From the NCBI RefSeq assembly GCF_900172325.1, contig NZ_FWFR01000003.1, positions 310,001 through 374,000 of the forward strand: a stretch of DNA of 64,000 nucleotides, written 5' to 3'. The stretch is from Oceanibacterium hippocampi (GTDB lineage: Bacteria > Pseudomonadota > Alphaproteobacteria > Sneathiellales > Sneathiellaceae). The notes under the pieces are model-generated. The model did no database searches. It saw nothing but the letters and a program-made list of their open reading frames with translations, and was not told the origin of the DNA. Below are positions 18,794 through 27,484 of this stretch, in pieces. The translations under genes and the position numbers were made by a program. Within the stretch, counting starts at the first letter, position 1; the number at the start of each line of letters is the position of its first letter.

Positions 18794-20449
18794 TTACCGC
18801 CACCTCCCCTCAACTGCATCGAAAGAGCCTATTCTGAGGTCTTCCTTGGCGGCGATCAGGTCCGATTTCTTGATCTTGTAACCGGGCGTCCGCGGGAACT
18901 CTGAAATGTACTCCAGGTAGCGCGGTACCTTGAACCGGGCAAGATTTCGGACACAATGGTCGAGAACCAGCTGCGGCGGGACATCGTTGACGCTCAGTTT
19001 CTCCCTGAGGCGCAAATAGGCCTTCACTTCCTCTCCGCGCAACTCGTCCGGAACCGGCAGAACGGCAGCTTCGACCACGCCTGTGACGCCACGTAGCACT
19101 TCCTCCACCTCGAGCGCGGAGATATTCTCGCTACTGCGCCTGACCATGTCCTTGCGGCGCCCCAGAAAGTAGAACCACCCGTCTCGGTCCCGCCGACCGA
19201 TGTCTCCGGTTCGAAACCAGCCGTCGGGCGTGAAGGACGCGGCCATGGCATCGGGTCGATTATGATACCCGAGGAACATGTGGCGGCCTCTGACAAGGAT
19301 CTCGCCCACGACATCCGGCGGTTGTTCCCTGCCTTCTGGATCGGCGATAATGACCTCACGGCACGCGGTCGGGATGCCAACCGTCCCGGTTCCGGTCATG
19401 TGATCCGCCTCGACGGGCACATAAAGCGCGGAACCCAACTCGGTCATGCCGTAGCCTTGACGCAGCACGCACCCGAAACGTTTCTCATTGAGACGATAAC
19501 GCTCCCGGCGGTGGCTGTAGGCATAGGCGACCTTCAGCGACAGTTCGGGCTTTCGTCCTTCATCCAGCTGAAAGGTCACCACCTCCGGCAGGCTGCAAAA
19601 CTCGATCGCGTAGCTTTCGAGCCAATCCAGGAATCGCGATGCACTCTGCCTGGCCGCGATATAGGCGGTTCCCCCGCCGGACAGGGCCAACAGAAACTGC
19701 GCCTGGCCATCAATATAGTGAAGCGGCTGCGAGATGAGATTGCGTGTCACCGGATAATGGATCTGGGTGCACCAGACCAATCCGCGCAAAACCCAGAATC
19801 CGTGGGGAATTATCGCCCCCTTGGGCAGCCCGGTCGTGCCCGACGTGTACTGTATATTGGCCGGATCATCGAGAGACGGGCTTCTTACCGGTTCAAAATC
19901 ATGGGAACCCAAGGCGATCAGATCAGCCCAGGCGCGATAGCGCCCGGCGGCCCCGCCGGCAACGACAACCCCGTCGTCGAAATGATGAGGCAACTCGGCC
20001 TCCTCGATCACCGGGAGGTACTCGGCGTCGACGATTATCAATTCAACATCACCGTCGGCGACAACGAAGGCGACTTCGCGGGCCGTGTAATTCGGATTGA
20101 TCGGGACCGCGACCGCACCCAGTTTCGTTACGGCGAGCCAGGCGACCGGATAGAAGGCGTTGGTCTCGAGCATGATACCGACGTGACCGCCAAATCTCAG
20201 GCCAAGCTGCTGCAATGCATCGGCCATCCTGCTCACGTCGTCCGCCAGTGCGCGATAGGTCAGGGAGATGTCGTCATCGAAAAACACGGCGACCTCACGG
20301 CTACCATGCCGCCCTGCCGCGCCCCGCAACAACGCATCGAGGTTACGCGGAAGCGCAGCCTTTTCGATCCCGCGCATGAGCCGTTCGGTCTCATAACGAG
20401 ATACGTCTTCTCCGGCGTTCATGTAGAGGGACCCGCCTTTATCTGCCAT
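18794..20449 (-). CDS. Acyl-CoA synthetase (AMP-binding)
   Basis: A 551-aa ANL ligase with P-loop YTSGTTGLPKGAIIPHG, A5 QGYGMTELGS, A7 FRTGDIG, A8 GRRKDMVRRSSENIS and C-terminal PRTPGYKIKKSDL, where Lys in YKIKK is the likely catalytic residue. The domain order and length are normal. It starts 3 bp after the stop of the unrecognised 354-aa protein, so the two form an operon served by the promoter at 21541-21569. Confidence 0.92.
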   Translation of the reverse strand: MADKGGSLYMNAGEDVSRYETERLMRGIEKAALPRNLDALLRGAAGRHGSREVAVFFDDDISLTYRALADDVSRMADALQQLGLRFGGHVGIMLETNAFYPVAWLAVTKLGAVAVPINPNYTAREVAFVVADGDVELIIVDAEYLPVIEEAELPHHFDDGVVVAGGAAGRYRAWADLIALGSHDFEPVRSPSLDDPANIQYTSGTTGLPKGAIIPHGFWVLRGLVWCTQIHYPVTRNLISQPLHYIDGQAQFLLALSGGGTAYIAARQSASRFLDWLESYAIEFCSLPEVVTFQLDEGRKPELSLKVAYAYSHRRERYRLNEKRFGCVLRQGYGMTELGSALYVPVEADHMTGTGTVGIPTACREVIIADPEGREQPPDVVGEILVRGRHMFLGYHNRPDAMAASFTPDGWFRTGDIGRRDRDGWFYFLGRRKDMVRRSSENISALEVEEVLRGVTGVVEAAVLPVPDELRGEEVKAYLRLREKLSVNDVPPQLVLDHCVRNLARFKVPRYLEYISEFPRTPGYKIKKSDLIAAKEDLRIGSFDAVEGRWR

Positions 20450-20452
20450 TCA

Positions 20453-21517
20453 CTACCAGAGCCAGCGGCCGGTATCTTCGAAATCCCAGGCCTCGGACGC
20501 GACAGGTCCGAACTCAGGTTCCACGCTGCGCGTTACCCGAAGGCGTCCGTTGAGCACGCGCGCGCCCATGCGCTGAAATTCAAACAGGGAGTCGCGGATC
20601 TTTTCCGGCAGTTCCCAGTCGAACGGCTTGTAGTTCCTGAGAACGATGCGCGTACGGGTCGGCGAGATCCGTTCGACGGTGAAATCCTGCCGGCAGGCAC
20701 GCAGGATGCCCGCAAAAATGTCCGCGACCGACTGAACGTCGCTGCCCTCGATCCCCTGATCGTCCTTGAGTTCGTGGATGTACTGGATGGCCAGACAGCG
20801 CATCGTCTGCCCCATGATGTAGCTCGTTGAATCGAGCCCGAATTTGGCGAGGAGAACTGTTGTCATTCGGCTAAGGTATCCGCCGCCGAATTTCGGACGG
20901 GCCTTGTACAGGCGTTCTTCCGGCCAGATTTCCGGGTCCAGTTTGGGTGCCTTCGCCGGATCGAATTCGGGTGTTCGGATCTCGGTCTTGAACAGCAGGG
21001 TCTCTTCGGGCGCCAGTGGCCGATCGTGCTCTATCCAGTAGCCCTCGTCATACGGATCGCCTTCCATGATGGTCTTGGTGCGCACATACTGCAGCCTGTC
21101 GCATCCCATCAGCTCGCCGTTGCGGGGATGCCAGGCGCGGCTCATGGTACGCCGGGTATGCGCGGGCATGGCCAGCATCGCGATGCCCGAATAGGTCCAC
21201 ATCGGCGCCAGATAACGGATCCAGCACTTCTTCGGCGATTCCTCAATATACTCCATCTTGAGGCCGCCCATCTGATTGGTCAGATAGTGATATTTGCAGG
21301 CCTTGACCGCCGGTGACTCATTCTCGCCGATGCCCAGCTTCTTCAAGCCGTTGAGGTAATGCACGTTCTGATGCGACCGAAGTGTCTGGAACCAGGTATC
21401 GAGAAACGCCGCCTCGCCTTTCTCGCGATAGGTGATGGCTGTCAGCCCGGCCATAGACCGGCCCCAGAATTTTTCCGCAAGAAGACAATCGGCCCGCAGC
21501 TGCTCCAAGTCGCTCAA
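20453..21517 (-). CDS. Unrecognised 354-aa protein in acyl-CoA ligase operon
   Basis: I do not recognise a family. The protein is soluble, rich in Trp, Tyr and Arg, with no signal peptide or clear membrane span. Distinctive stretches are CWIRYLAPMWTYSGIAML and YDEGYWIEHDRPL. I place the start at TTG 21517: AAGGAG sits 6 nt upstream, and the predicted transcription start (about 21534) excludes the longer TTG form at 21547. Immediate coupling to an acyl-CoA ligase suggests a step just before or after CoA activation, such as hydrolysis or hydroxylation, but this is only context. Confidence 0.75.
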   Translation of the reverse strand: MSDLEQLRADCLLAEKFWGRSMAGLTAITYREKGEAAFLDTWFQTLRSHQNVHYLNGLKKLGIGENESPAVKACKYHYLTNQMGGLKMEYIEESPKKCWIRYLAPMWTYSGIAMLAMPAHTRRTMSRAWHPRNGELMGCDRLQYVRTKTIMEGDPYDEGYWIEHDRPLAPEETLLFKTEIRTPEFDPAKAPKLDPEIWPEERLYKARPKFGGGYLSRMTTVLLAKFGLDSTSYIMGQTMRCLAIQYIHELKDDQGIEGSDVQSVADIFAGILRACRQDFTVERISPTRTRIVLRNYKPFDWELPEKIRDSLFEFQRMGARVLNGRLRVTRSVEPEFGPVASEAWDFEDTGRWLW

Positions 21518-21535
21518 TGTGCGCTCCTTCAATTT

Positions 21536-21569
21536 ATCGTATTTCAATAATTTCTATTGCATATCGCAA
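21536..21569 (-). promoter_or_regulatory. Promoter with operator matching the 16698 site
   Basis: Minus-strand TTGCGA (21564-21569), 17-nt spacer, TGAAAT (21541-21546). The segment 21536-21552 matches 16698-16714 at 15 of 17 bases, in the same position relative to the -10. It drives the unknown protein and ligase operon. Confidence 0.6.
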
Positions 21570-21825
21570 ACCTATCATCGCGATTTTTTCCTGTCAATGC
21601 GCGCAACAACTGGCGATGCCCTGGACCGCATAGCGCCCCGGTGACAACAGGCAATCGTGTTCCCAGTCTCTCGGAGCAGCTTCCGCGGATCACTGCTGAT
21701 GAGCGTCAATCCCTGCAGGCTGACCAGGAGTCCCAAGGTCTTCTCAGGCGAGTTCGCCTGCATCGTGCCGGGTGTCGAATGTTCTTCGACTGGAGCCGGA
21801 TGACCTGCAGACTACGTTCCGGCGT

Positions 21826-22108
21826 GACGTGCGGATCGGCGGGCGCGCTGTCCTCGCCTTGAAAGCGCAGTTCGGCACTGGTGCAAGCGAAATGGCCGTC
21901 CTCGTCCGAGCGATGCAGCGGGTTGAGATAGTGACCGAGCTCGTGCCCGACGGTGAAGCGTTGCCGGCGGGCCAAGCCAGCGCCATTGACGAGAATCCTC
22001 CCGTCGCGCCGTTTTCGAGCCTCCTGAGGCGCCGCGCCCGGATTTCCCGATGCCGAGGGCCCGGGCAATCGCCCGGATCGGTACCGGGCCCTCGAGCCCG
22101 TCGAGCAC
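21826..22108 (-). pseudogene. ImmA/IrrE metallopeptidase fragment
   Basis: Reads as a broken copy of the gene at 45170. PIRAIARALGIG is in one frame, then NGAGLARRQRFTVGHELGH and NPLHRSDEDG in another, then homology stops near GEDSAPADP. The zinc-site HELGH survives but the C-terminal half is gone and there is a frameshift. Its 5' end abuts the recombinase fragment at about 22105. The stretch 21570-21825 shows no gene I can support. Confidence 0.8.
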
Positions 22109-23462
22109 TTCGATGCCAGCGGCGTGTCGTTCGTCTCCGTCACCCAGCAGTTCAACACCACCACCTCGATGGGGCGGCTGACCCTGAATGTCCTGCTCTC
22201 CTTCGCCCAGTTCGAGCGCGAGGTCACCGCGGAACGGATCCGCGACAAGATCGCCGCCTCCAAGCAGAAAGGCATGTGGATGGGCGGGCCAGTCCCGCTC
22301 AGCTACGACGTCCGCGATCGCAGGCTCCAGGTGAACGAGGACAAGGCCGGGATCGTCCGCTGTCTCTACGCGCTCTATCTCGAGCTTGGCAGCGTCCGGC
22401 TACTTATAGCGGAGGCAGACCGCCGCGGCATCCGGACGAAGCGGCGACCAAGGCGGTCAGGACCGCAGGTCGGGGGTCTCCCCTTCACCCGTGGCGGGCT
22501 CTACCAGTTGCTCGCCAACCCGATCCATGCCGGGCGGGTCTCCCATCGCGGCACGACCTACCCGGGCCAGCACCAGGGCATCGTCGACGAGGGTCTCTGG
22601 AACGCCGTCCAGGAACGCCTCAAGGCGAACAGCGCGCCCCGCCGTTCCGGCACCAACGTCGCATCCCCTGCCCTGCTCGCCGGCCTGCTCCACGACGAGA
22701 CCGGCGAGCGTCTCTCGCCGACCCACGCGGTCAGGAACGGCCGGCGCTATCGCTACTATGTCTCCCGGCCGCTCACGGGGACATGATCAGGAGCGGCAGC
22801 GGCTGGCGTCTCCCGGCACCCGGGATCGAGGCCACCATCGTGACGTTGCTCACCGACTTCCTCGGCAATCCCCGCGAACTCTGGGACGCCGTCGGCGCAG
22901 CGCCGGACCGGGACCATTCAGCATCCGATGCCGTCGCCGGCTTGATCGCGAGGCTGACCCAGGGCGAACTCGCCGTCCGGCGCACGACATTCGAGCGCAT
23001 TGTCCGGCGGATTGACCTGTCCGAGACAGAGATCTCGGTCTCGATCGACCGCGGGCAGCTGGCAGCGTTGATCGGTGCGCCTGGCCCCACCAGCGGCGAG
23101 GACGCCGGCTACCGGATCATCCGGCCGATGGAGAAACGCCGCCGCGGCGTCGAGCGCAAGATCGTCCTGGCCGGTCCGGCAGCAGACGCGCATCCCGACC
23201 CGGTTCTCTGCAGGACCATCGCCATCGCCCATCGCTGGGTCGCCGAGCTTGCCGATGGAACGATGGCCTCGGGCGATGTGATTGCCAAGCGGGAGCAACG
23301 GGACGGGTCCGATGTCAGCCGGTTGTTGCCGCTCGCCTTCCTCGCCCCGGACATCGTCGAGGCGATCCTCGACGGGCGCCTGCCGCCGGAGTTCACCGCC
23401 CGATCGCTCCGCGCGCTCCGGCCGATACCGGCAGACTGGACGAAGCGGCGCGCCCTGCCGGG
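22104..23462 (+). pseudogene. Large serine recombinase, N-terminus lost and frameshifted
   Basis: Begins inside the resolvase domain at FDASGVSFVSVTQQFNTTTS, continues through FEREVTAERIRDKIA and the recombinase/zinc-ribbon part to 22786, then shifts frame and runs on from SGSGWRLPAPGIEA to about 23460. The N-terminal segment with the catalytic serine is missing, replaced by ImmA-like sequence, so it cannot cut DNA. This family normally integrates mobile elements. Its 3' end meets direct repeat copy B. Confidence 0.85.
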
Positions 23463-23463
23463 C

Positions 23464-23919
23464 TTCCCGCCGGCCGCCTGTGCATCAGATCACCATCGGG
23501 ATATGCCGTTATCGGGGCCACGCCAGGGCCCGCCAGAGACTTCTGCCGTTCTTGCCCGGAGACCCGGCGAAAGGCGCCGTCTCTCTCCCGGCAACGGGAT
23601 ACTCCGCGCCGAAATCCCGCGGACTTCTGCGGGTTCCCGGCTTGCGGTCAGAGGACTGACACTTCTGGGGAATTAGTGGTGGTGCTTGCAGTCACGAGCG
23701 AACCCGTCTCACCCGCCACCAGCGCGTTAACAGGGAAAATACAGGGAATTCAGCGCTCTTTAAGGCACGATTAAGCGAGATAGGCCTGAATCCATACGCA
23801 TTTTCAATGACATGGAGGCGATTTCCCTGCGAGATGGAACAGGGAAACCTGATTGTATGATCAGGGAGATAGGCGGCAACAAACAGGGAACTGGGAAAGC
23901 AATACAGGGAGCAGGACCA
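23464..23919 (+). repeat. Direct repeat, copy B
   Basis: A 456-bp match to 10848-11301, same orientation, beginning exactly where the recombinase reading ends and finishing at GCAGGACCA. Contains six CAGGGA hexamers (23730-23910). With copy A it brackets 12.6 kb. Confidence 0.9.
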
Positions 23920-24422
23920 ACTTTTCGAATGCGTTGACCCGCCTCGTCGGGGATCAGCCTCCACTGGCATTAGAGTGATTCTGACGTTTCGCGGCCATAT
24001 AGTTGGTCTTGCGAGTCGGACTAGCGTCGCGCGCCCGGCGCTGTTGCGCATGCTGTGCGGGATTATTCAGACTTCGACCGACATTTCACCGCCCTCGTCA
24101 CCTTCACGAAGTACCGCGACGCGGCGATTACAGAGTTGCGGGGGATCACTGCGTGAGCCAGATGCATCCTGCCAATTCGGGTGCCGGGCAGCATTCGAAT
24201 GACATCACTCTGCGCGCCGATCGGATGAGGCGCTTTGCTGTCACCAAATGTGCGACATCGGGGTCCGCGTTTCCGCGCAAAGGCGTAAGACAGGCCGCCG
24301 CGAAATCACCCACCTCGCACTTCGACTACCCGGGTGGTCCCAGATTACCGGCCCGGTTCGCAATCCAGCAGCTCTAGCGCTTCACTCAGGAAAGGCGGGC
24401 AAGCCGCCACGAAAACAACAAA
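23920..24422. other. About 500 bp without a recognisable gene
   Basis: Open frames on both strands lack homology, ribosome sites and consistent codon character. Likely debris between the recombinase scar and the next cassette. Confidence 0.5.
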
Positions 24423-24450
24423 TTGACATTGCAATGAAGAAAATCAAAAT
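24423..24450 (+). promoter_or_regulatory. Sigma70-type promoter for SDR/ferredoxin operon
   Basis: TTGACA (24423-24428), 16-nt spacer, CAAAAT (24445-24450), with the GTG start of the SDR 32 bp downstream. Same TTGACA-16-CAnAAn layout as the promoters at 29312 and 38463. Confidence 0.55.
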
Positions 24451-24481
24451 ACCGATATGACTTGGATGAGCGGAGACCCTC

Positions 24482-25228
24482 GTGACTGACGCGACTCGCA
24501 CCCATACCCCTGTTGCGTTGATCGTCGGAGGCGGCCGGGGAATTGGCTTGGCGGTTGGCATCATACTCGAAGAACAGTCCTGGCGGGTAGTTCTGGCCGA
24601 CCGGGATGCGCCTGACGCCGACATCGCGAAGCGGTACGACTGCCGCAGCGTCGATATTGCCGACAGCGCGGCGGTGGACCGCCTTGCCGGCGAACTTCGT
24701 TCGGCCTATGGCGGCATTGACGGCGTGGTCAACGCGGCCGGCTACAATCGTCACCAGTCAGTATCGGAGATGGAAGACGAGACCTGGGCCGGTCTCTTTG
24801 ACGTGCATCTGGGCGGGGTGCTCAGAGTATGCCGGGCGTTCCACCCGGATCTGAAGGCCAAGCAGGGCGCAGTGGTCAATTTCTCCTCGATCGGCGCCCG
24901 GGTCGGACGACCGCGCAGGGCCGCCTATGCCGCCGCCAAGGGGGGGATCGAGTCGCTGACGCGCACGCTTGCCGTTGAATGGGCGGTAGACGGCATTCGC
25001 GTGAACGCCGTGGTGCCGGGAATCATCAATACCCGGATGGTGCAGGAGAACATTGCGAAGGGTCTCGTCGATCAGGACAGTCTGCAACGTGGCATTCCGC
25101 TCCGCCGTTTCGGCGAGGCCTCCGAGGTCGCGGAAGCCGTCGCTTTCCTGTTATCACGCCGGGCAAGCTACATTACCGGGCAAACGCTGGTCGTCGATGG
25201 CGGTGCACTCGCCAATGGTGCCTGGTAA
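24482..25228 (+). CDS. SDR-family oxidoreductase (FabG-like)
   Basis: A 248-aa short-chain dehydrogenase starting at GTG with GGAG a few bases upstream. VGGGRGIG is the dinucleotide motif, NAAG the structural Asn motif, NFSSIGA the catalytic Ser and YAAAK the Tyr/Lys pair. The C-terminus YITGQTLVVDGG is standard. First gene of an operon with ferredoxin and ferredoxin reductase; probably oxidises an alcohol made by the P450 system. Confidence 0.92.
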   Translation: MTDATRTHTPVALIVGGGRGIGLAVGIILEEQSWRVVLADRDAPDADIAKRYDCRSVDIADSAAVDRLAGELRSAYGGIDGVVNAAGYNRHQSVSEMEDETWAGLFDVHLGGVLRVCRAFHPDLKAKQGAVVNFSSIGARVGRPRRAAYAAAKGGIESLTRTLAVEWAVDGIRVNAVVPGIINTRMVQENIAKGLVDQDSLQRGIPLRRFGEASEVAEAVAFLLSRRASYITGQTLVVDGGALANGAW

Positions 25229-25272
25229 AGCGCGGATGGCAGGCGCGATCTCCAACTTTGAAAAGAAGACCG

Positions 25273-25479
25273 ATGGCAAAACTCAAGATATTCATTGATC
25301 AGGACAAGTGTGTCGGCGCGGGACAATGCGTCTTTGCCGCGCCCGAAGTTTTCGACCAGCGCGAGGACGACGGAATCGTCGAACTCCTCGCGGAAGAACC
25401 GGAAGAGTCCCAGCACGGCGCAGTGATGCAGGCCGTCCGGCTTTGCCCGGCCAAGGCGATCAGAGTCGAAGAGGCATGA
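25273..25479 (+). CDS. [3Fe-4S]-type ferredoxin (P450 partner)
   Basis: A 68-aa ferredoxin with CVGAGQCVFAAPEVF and a C-terminal CPAKAI motif. The central cysteine of the usual CxxCxxC is replaced, as in the small 3Fe-4S ferredoxins that donate electrons to bacterial cytochromes P450. The stop overlaps the reductase start (ATGA). The P450 at 30401 is the obvious acceptor. Confidence 0.93.
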   Translation: MAKLKIFIDQDKCVGAGQCVFAAPEVFDQREDDGIVELLAEEPEESQHGAVMQAVRLCPAKAIRVEEA

Positions 25480-26660
25480 CCCCGCCGCCCCATCGGATCG
25501 CCATCGTTGGCGCGTCCGCCGCGGGGCTGTCAACTTGCCAGGCGTTGCGCGACAACGGTTACGCGGGCGAGATCGCGCTGATCGGGGCCGAGCCCGAGCC
25601 CCCCTACGATCGCCCACCCCTATCGAAGACACGCTCCGATACCGTCGCCTGTCTCACTGATGTCGCCCTGGCCGACGAGGCGGAACTCGGACGTCTTGAT
25701 CTCGATCTTCGACTGGGCACCGCCGCCAGCCGGCTCGATGTTGAGGGTCGCCAAGTCATTCTTGATAGCGGCACGGCAATTGCCTGGGACGCCTGTGTCA
25801 TCGCCACGGGGGCCGCGCCGGTCACCTTGCCCGGTAACGGGATGACGCTGCGCACGCTTGACGACGCCGCCCGTATCGGTGCCGCGCTCCGGGCAGCGCG
25901 GCATGTCACGATCATCGGCGCCGGAGTTCTGGGATGCGAACTCGCCGCGCTGGCGCGTCAGGCCGGCGTAGCGGTCACTGTACTCGACCCTCAGGCGGGC
26001 CCCATGCTCGACCGTGTAGGACGGCAGGTGTCGAAACGCCTGAAGGCCCTGCATCAAGGCCACGGCGTTGCGTTTCATTTCGGCAATGGCGTCGAGACGA
26101 TCCAGGGCAACGATGCGCATGGCTACACCGTTGCCACCTCTGACGGAACGCGTTTGGAAACGGACCGTGTGCTCGTTGCGATCGGATGCCGCCCGACCGT
26201 GGGTTGGCTGGCCGACAGTGGCCTGACTCTCGACAACGGGGTGTTCTGCAATGCCTTCTGCGAGGCAGCGCCCGGGATTTACGCGGCCGGCGATGTCGCC
26301 AACTGGCACAACCCGCGCTTCGGTCGGCAGATGCGGATCGAGCACCGCATGAACGCGACGGAGCAGGGCATGGCGGTCGCTGCCAACATCCTCGGCGCCC
26401 GGCGCGTCTTCGATCCTATTCCTTTCTTCTGGAGCGATCAGTATGATGCCAAAATTCAAGTTCATGGCGTGATCGACGGGAGCTGTGACGAGGATTTGCT
26501 CGAAACAAACTCGCAAAACGGCGGATTCGTGATCGCCTACAGCAGAAACGGAACGGTTGACGGGGTACTTGGCTGGAACATGGCGCGCGCCCTTCGTAAG
26601 GCCCGCGCTCTGGTCGGACAAGACCGGTCGGCAGTCATCACTCAGTTCGCGCGGACCTAG
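25476..26660 (+). CDS. FAD-dependent ferredoxin reductase
   Basis: A 394-aa reductase of the putidaredoxin/rhodocoxin reductase type. FAD motif IVGASAAGLSTCQALR at the N-terminus, PPYDRPPLSK, second Rossmann IIGAGVLGCELAALAR, and YAAGDVANW near residue 270. It moves electrons from NAD(P)H to the ferredoxin encoded just upstream, with a 4-bp overlap. Start at 25476 chosen for this coupling and the FAD motif position. Confidence 0.95.
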   Translation: MTPPPHRIAIVGASAAGLSTCQALRDNGYAGEIALIGAEPEPPYDRPPLSKTRSDTVACLTDVALADEAELGRLDLDLRLGTAASRLDVEGRQVILDSGTAIAWDACVIATGAAPVTLPGNGMTLRTLDDAARIGAALRAARHVTIIGAGVLGCELAALARQAGVAVTVLDPQAGPMLDRVGRQVSKRLKALHQGHGVAFHFGNGVETIQGNDAHGYTVATSDGTRLETDRVLVAIGCRPTVGWLADSGLTLDNGVFCNAFCEAAPGIYAAGDVANWHNPRFGRQMRIEHRMNATEQGMAVAANILGARRVFDPIPFFWSDQYDAKIQVHGVIDGSCDEDLLETNSQNGGFVIAYSRNGTVDGVLGWNMARALRKARALVGQDRSAVITQFART

Positions 26661-26665
26661 CAAGC

Positions 26666-27484
26666 ATGACCACCGAAAAGCGGGACCTCTCCAGATCCAT
26701 CAAACGTACGCTCGAGGTCCTGGAGTATTTCGATGCCGAGCATCCGAGCGTTTCGGTGAAGGAGATTTCGCTCGCTTTGGGCTATCCGCAGTCAAGCACC
26801 TCGATCCTGCTCAAGAGCCTCGGGGAACTCGGCTACCTCCACTATGACAAGAAGAGCCGCACCTACCGGCCGAGCCCCCGAGTGGCACTTCTTGGCCGGA
26901 GTGTCGCGCCCTATCTTTTCGGCGAAGGCAGCGTGATGGCCGCCATGGAAGACGTGGGGCAGCGCACCGGGGAACTGGTGAACCTGGCGACCCCGGCCGG
27001 CATCATGATCCAGTATATTCACGTCATTCCTGCGACCAATCCGGTGCGCCTGCATATGCATACCGGCGCGGTGCGGCCGATGATCGGCTCCGGAATGGGG
27101 CACCTGTTCCTCGCCGCGCTGCCAAATGCCGAGCTTGACGTCGAGATAGAGCGGCTGATGAACCTGCTGAGCGAACCGGCAATCGGCACCCAGGAGCTGA
27201 TGAAGGAGATCCGCAAGATTCGCCGAAATGGCTATGTCATGGCGACCAGCACGGGTACGCCCGGCGGTGGATTGGTCGCGCTGCGCCTGCCGGGCCTTTA
27301 TGGCGGGGCGCCCCTGGCCATCGGCATCGGCGGCGTCGCCAACGTGATTGCCTCGAACGAAGAGCGTTACATCCGGATCCTGCGCGATGCCGTCAAGCGG
27401 CATATCGAGCCACTGCTCTCGCGGAACGGCAAGGCTAGCGAACCGGATTCCGCAACTCGCCCAGCCCTTCGATCCGTGCCGTAA
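26666..27484 (+). CDS. IclR-family transcriptional regulator
   Basis: A 272-aa protein with a winged-helix N-terminus (SIKRTLEVLEYFD, EISLALGYPQSSTSILLKSL) and IclR effector domain (GMGHLFLAALP, GGGLVALRLPG). It lies 5 bp after the reductase gene, so is likely co-expressed with the P450 electron chain. Its 3' end overlaps the convergent FAH gene by 50 bp. Candidate regulator of the promoters at 29312 and 38463. Confidence 0.92.
   Translation: MTTEKRDLSRSIKRTLEVLEYFDAEHPSVSVKEISLALGYPQSSTSILLKSLGELGYLHYDKKSRTYRPSPRVALLGRSVAPYLFGEGSVMAAMEDVGQRTGELVNLATPAGIMIQYIHVIPATNPVRLHMHTGAVRPMIGSGMGHLFLAALPNAELDVEIERLMNLLSEPAIGTQELMKEIRKIRRNGYVMATSTGTPGGGLVALRLPGLYGGAPLAIGIGGVANVIASNEERYIRILRDAVKRHIEPLLSRNGKASEPDSATRPALRSVP

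Noticed and set aside
19262-20830. 522-aa plus-strand frame
   Set aside because: Antisense to a clear AMP-binding ligase with all core motifs; no recognisable domain.
21772-23676. 634-aa continuous plus-strand frame
   Set aside because: Only the part after about 22780 resembles recombinase; the earlier part is out of frame with the recombinase and antisense to the ImmA fragment. Treated as a frameshifted pseudogene.
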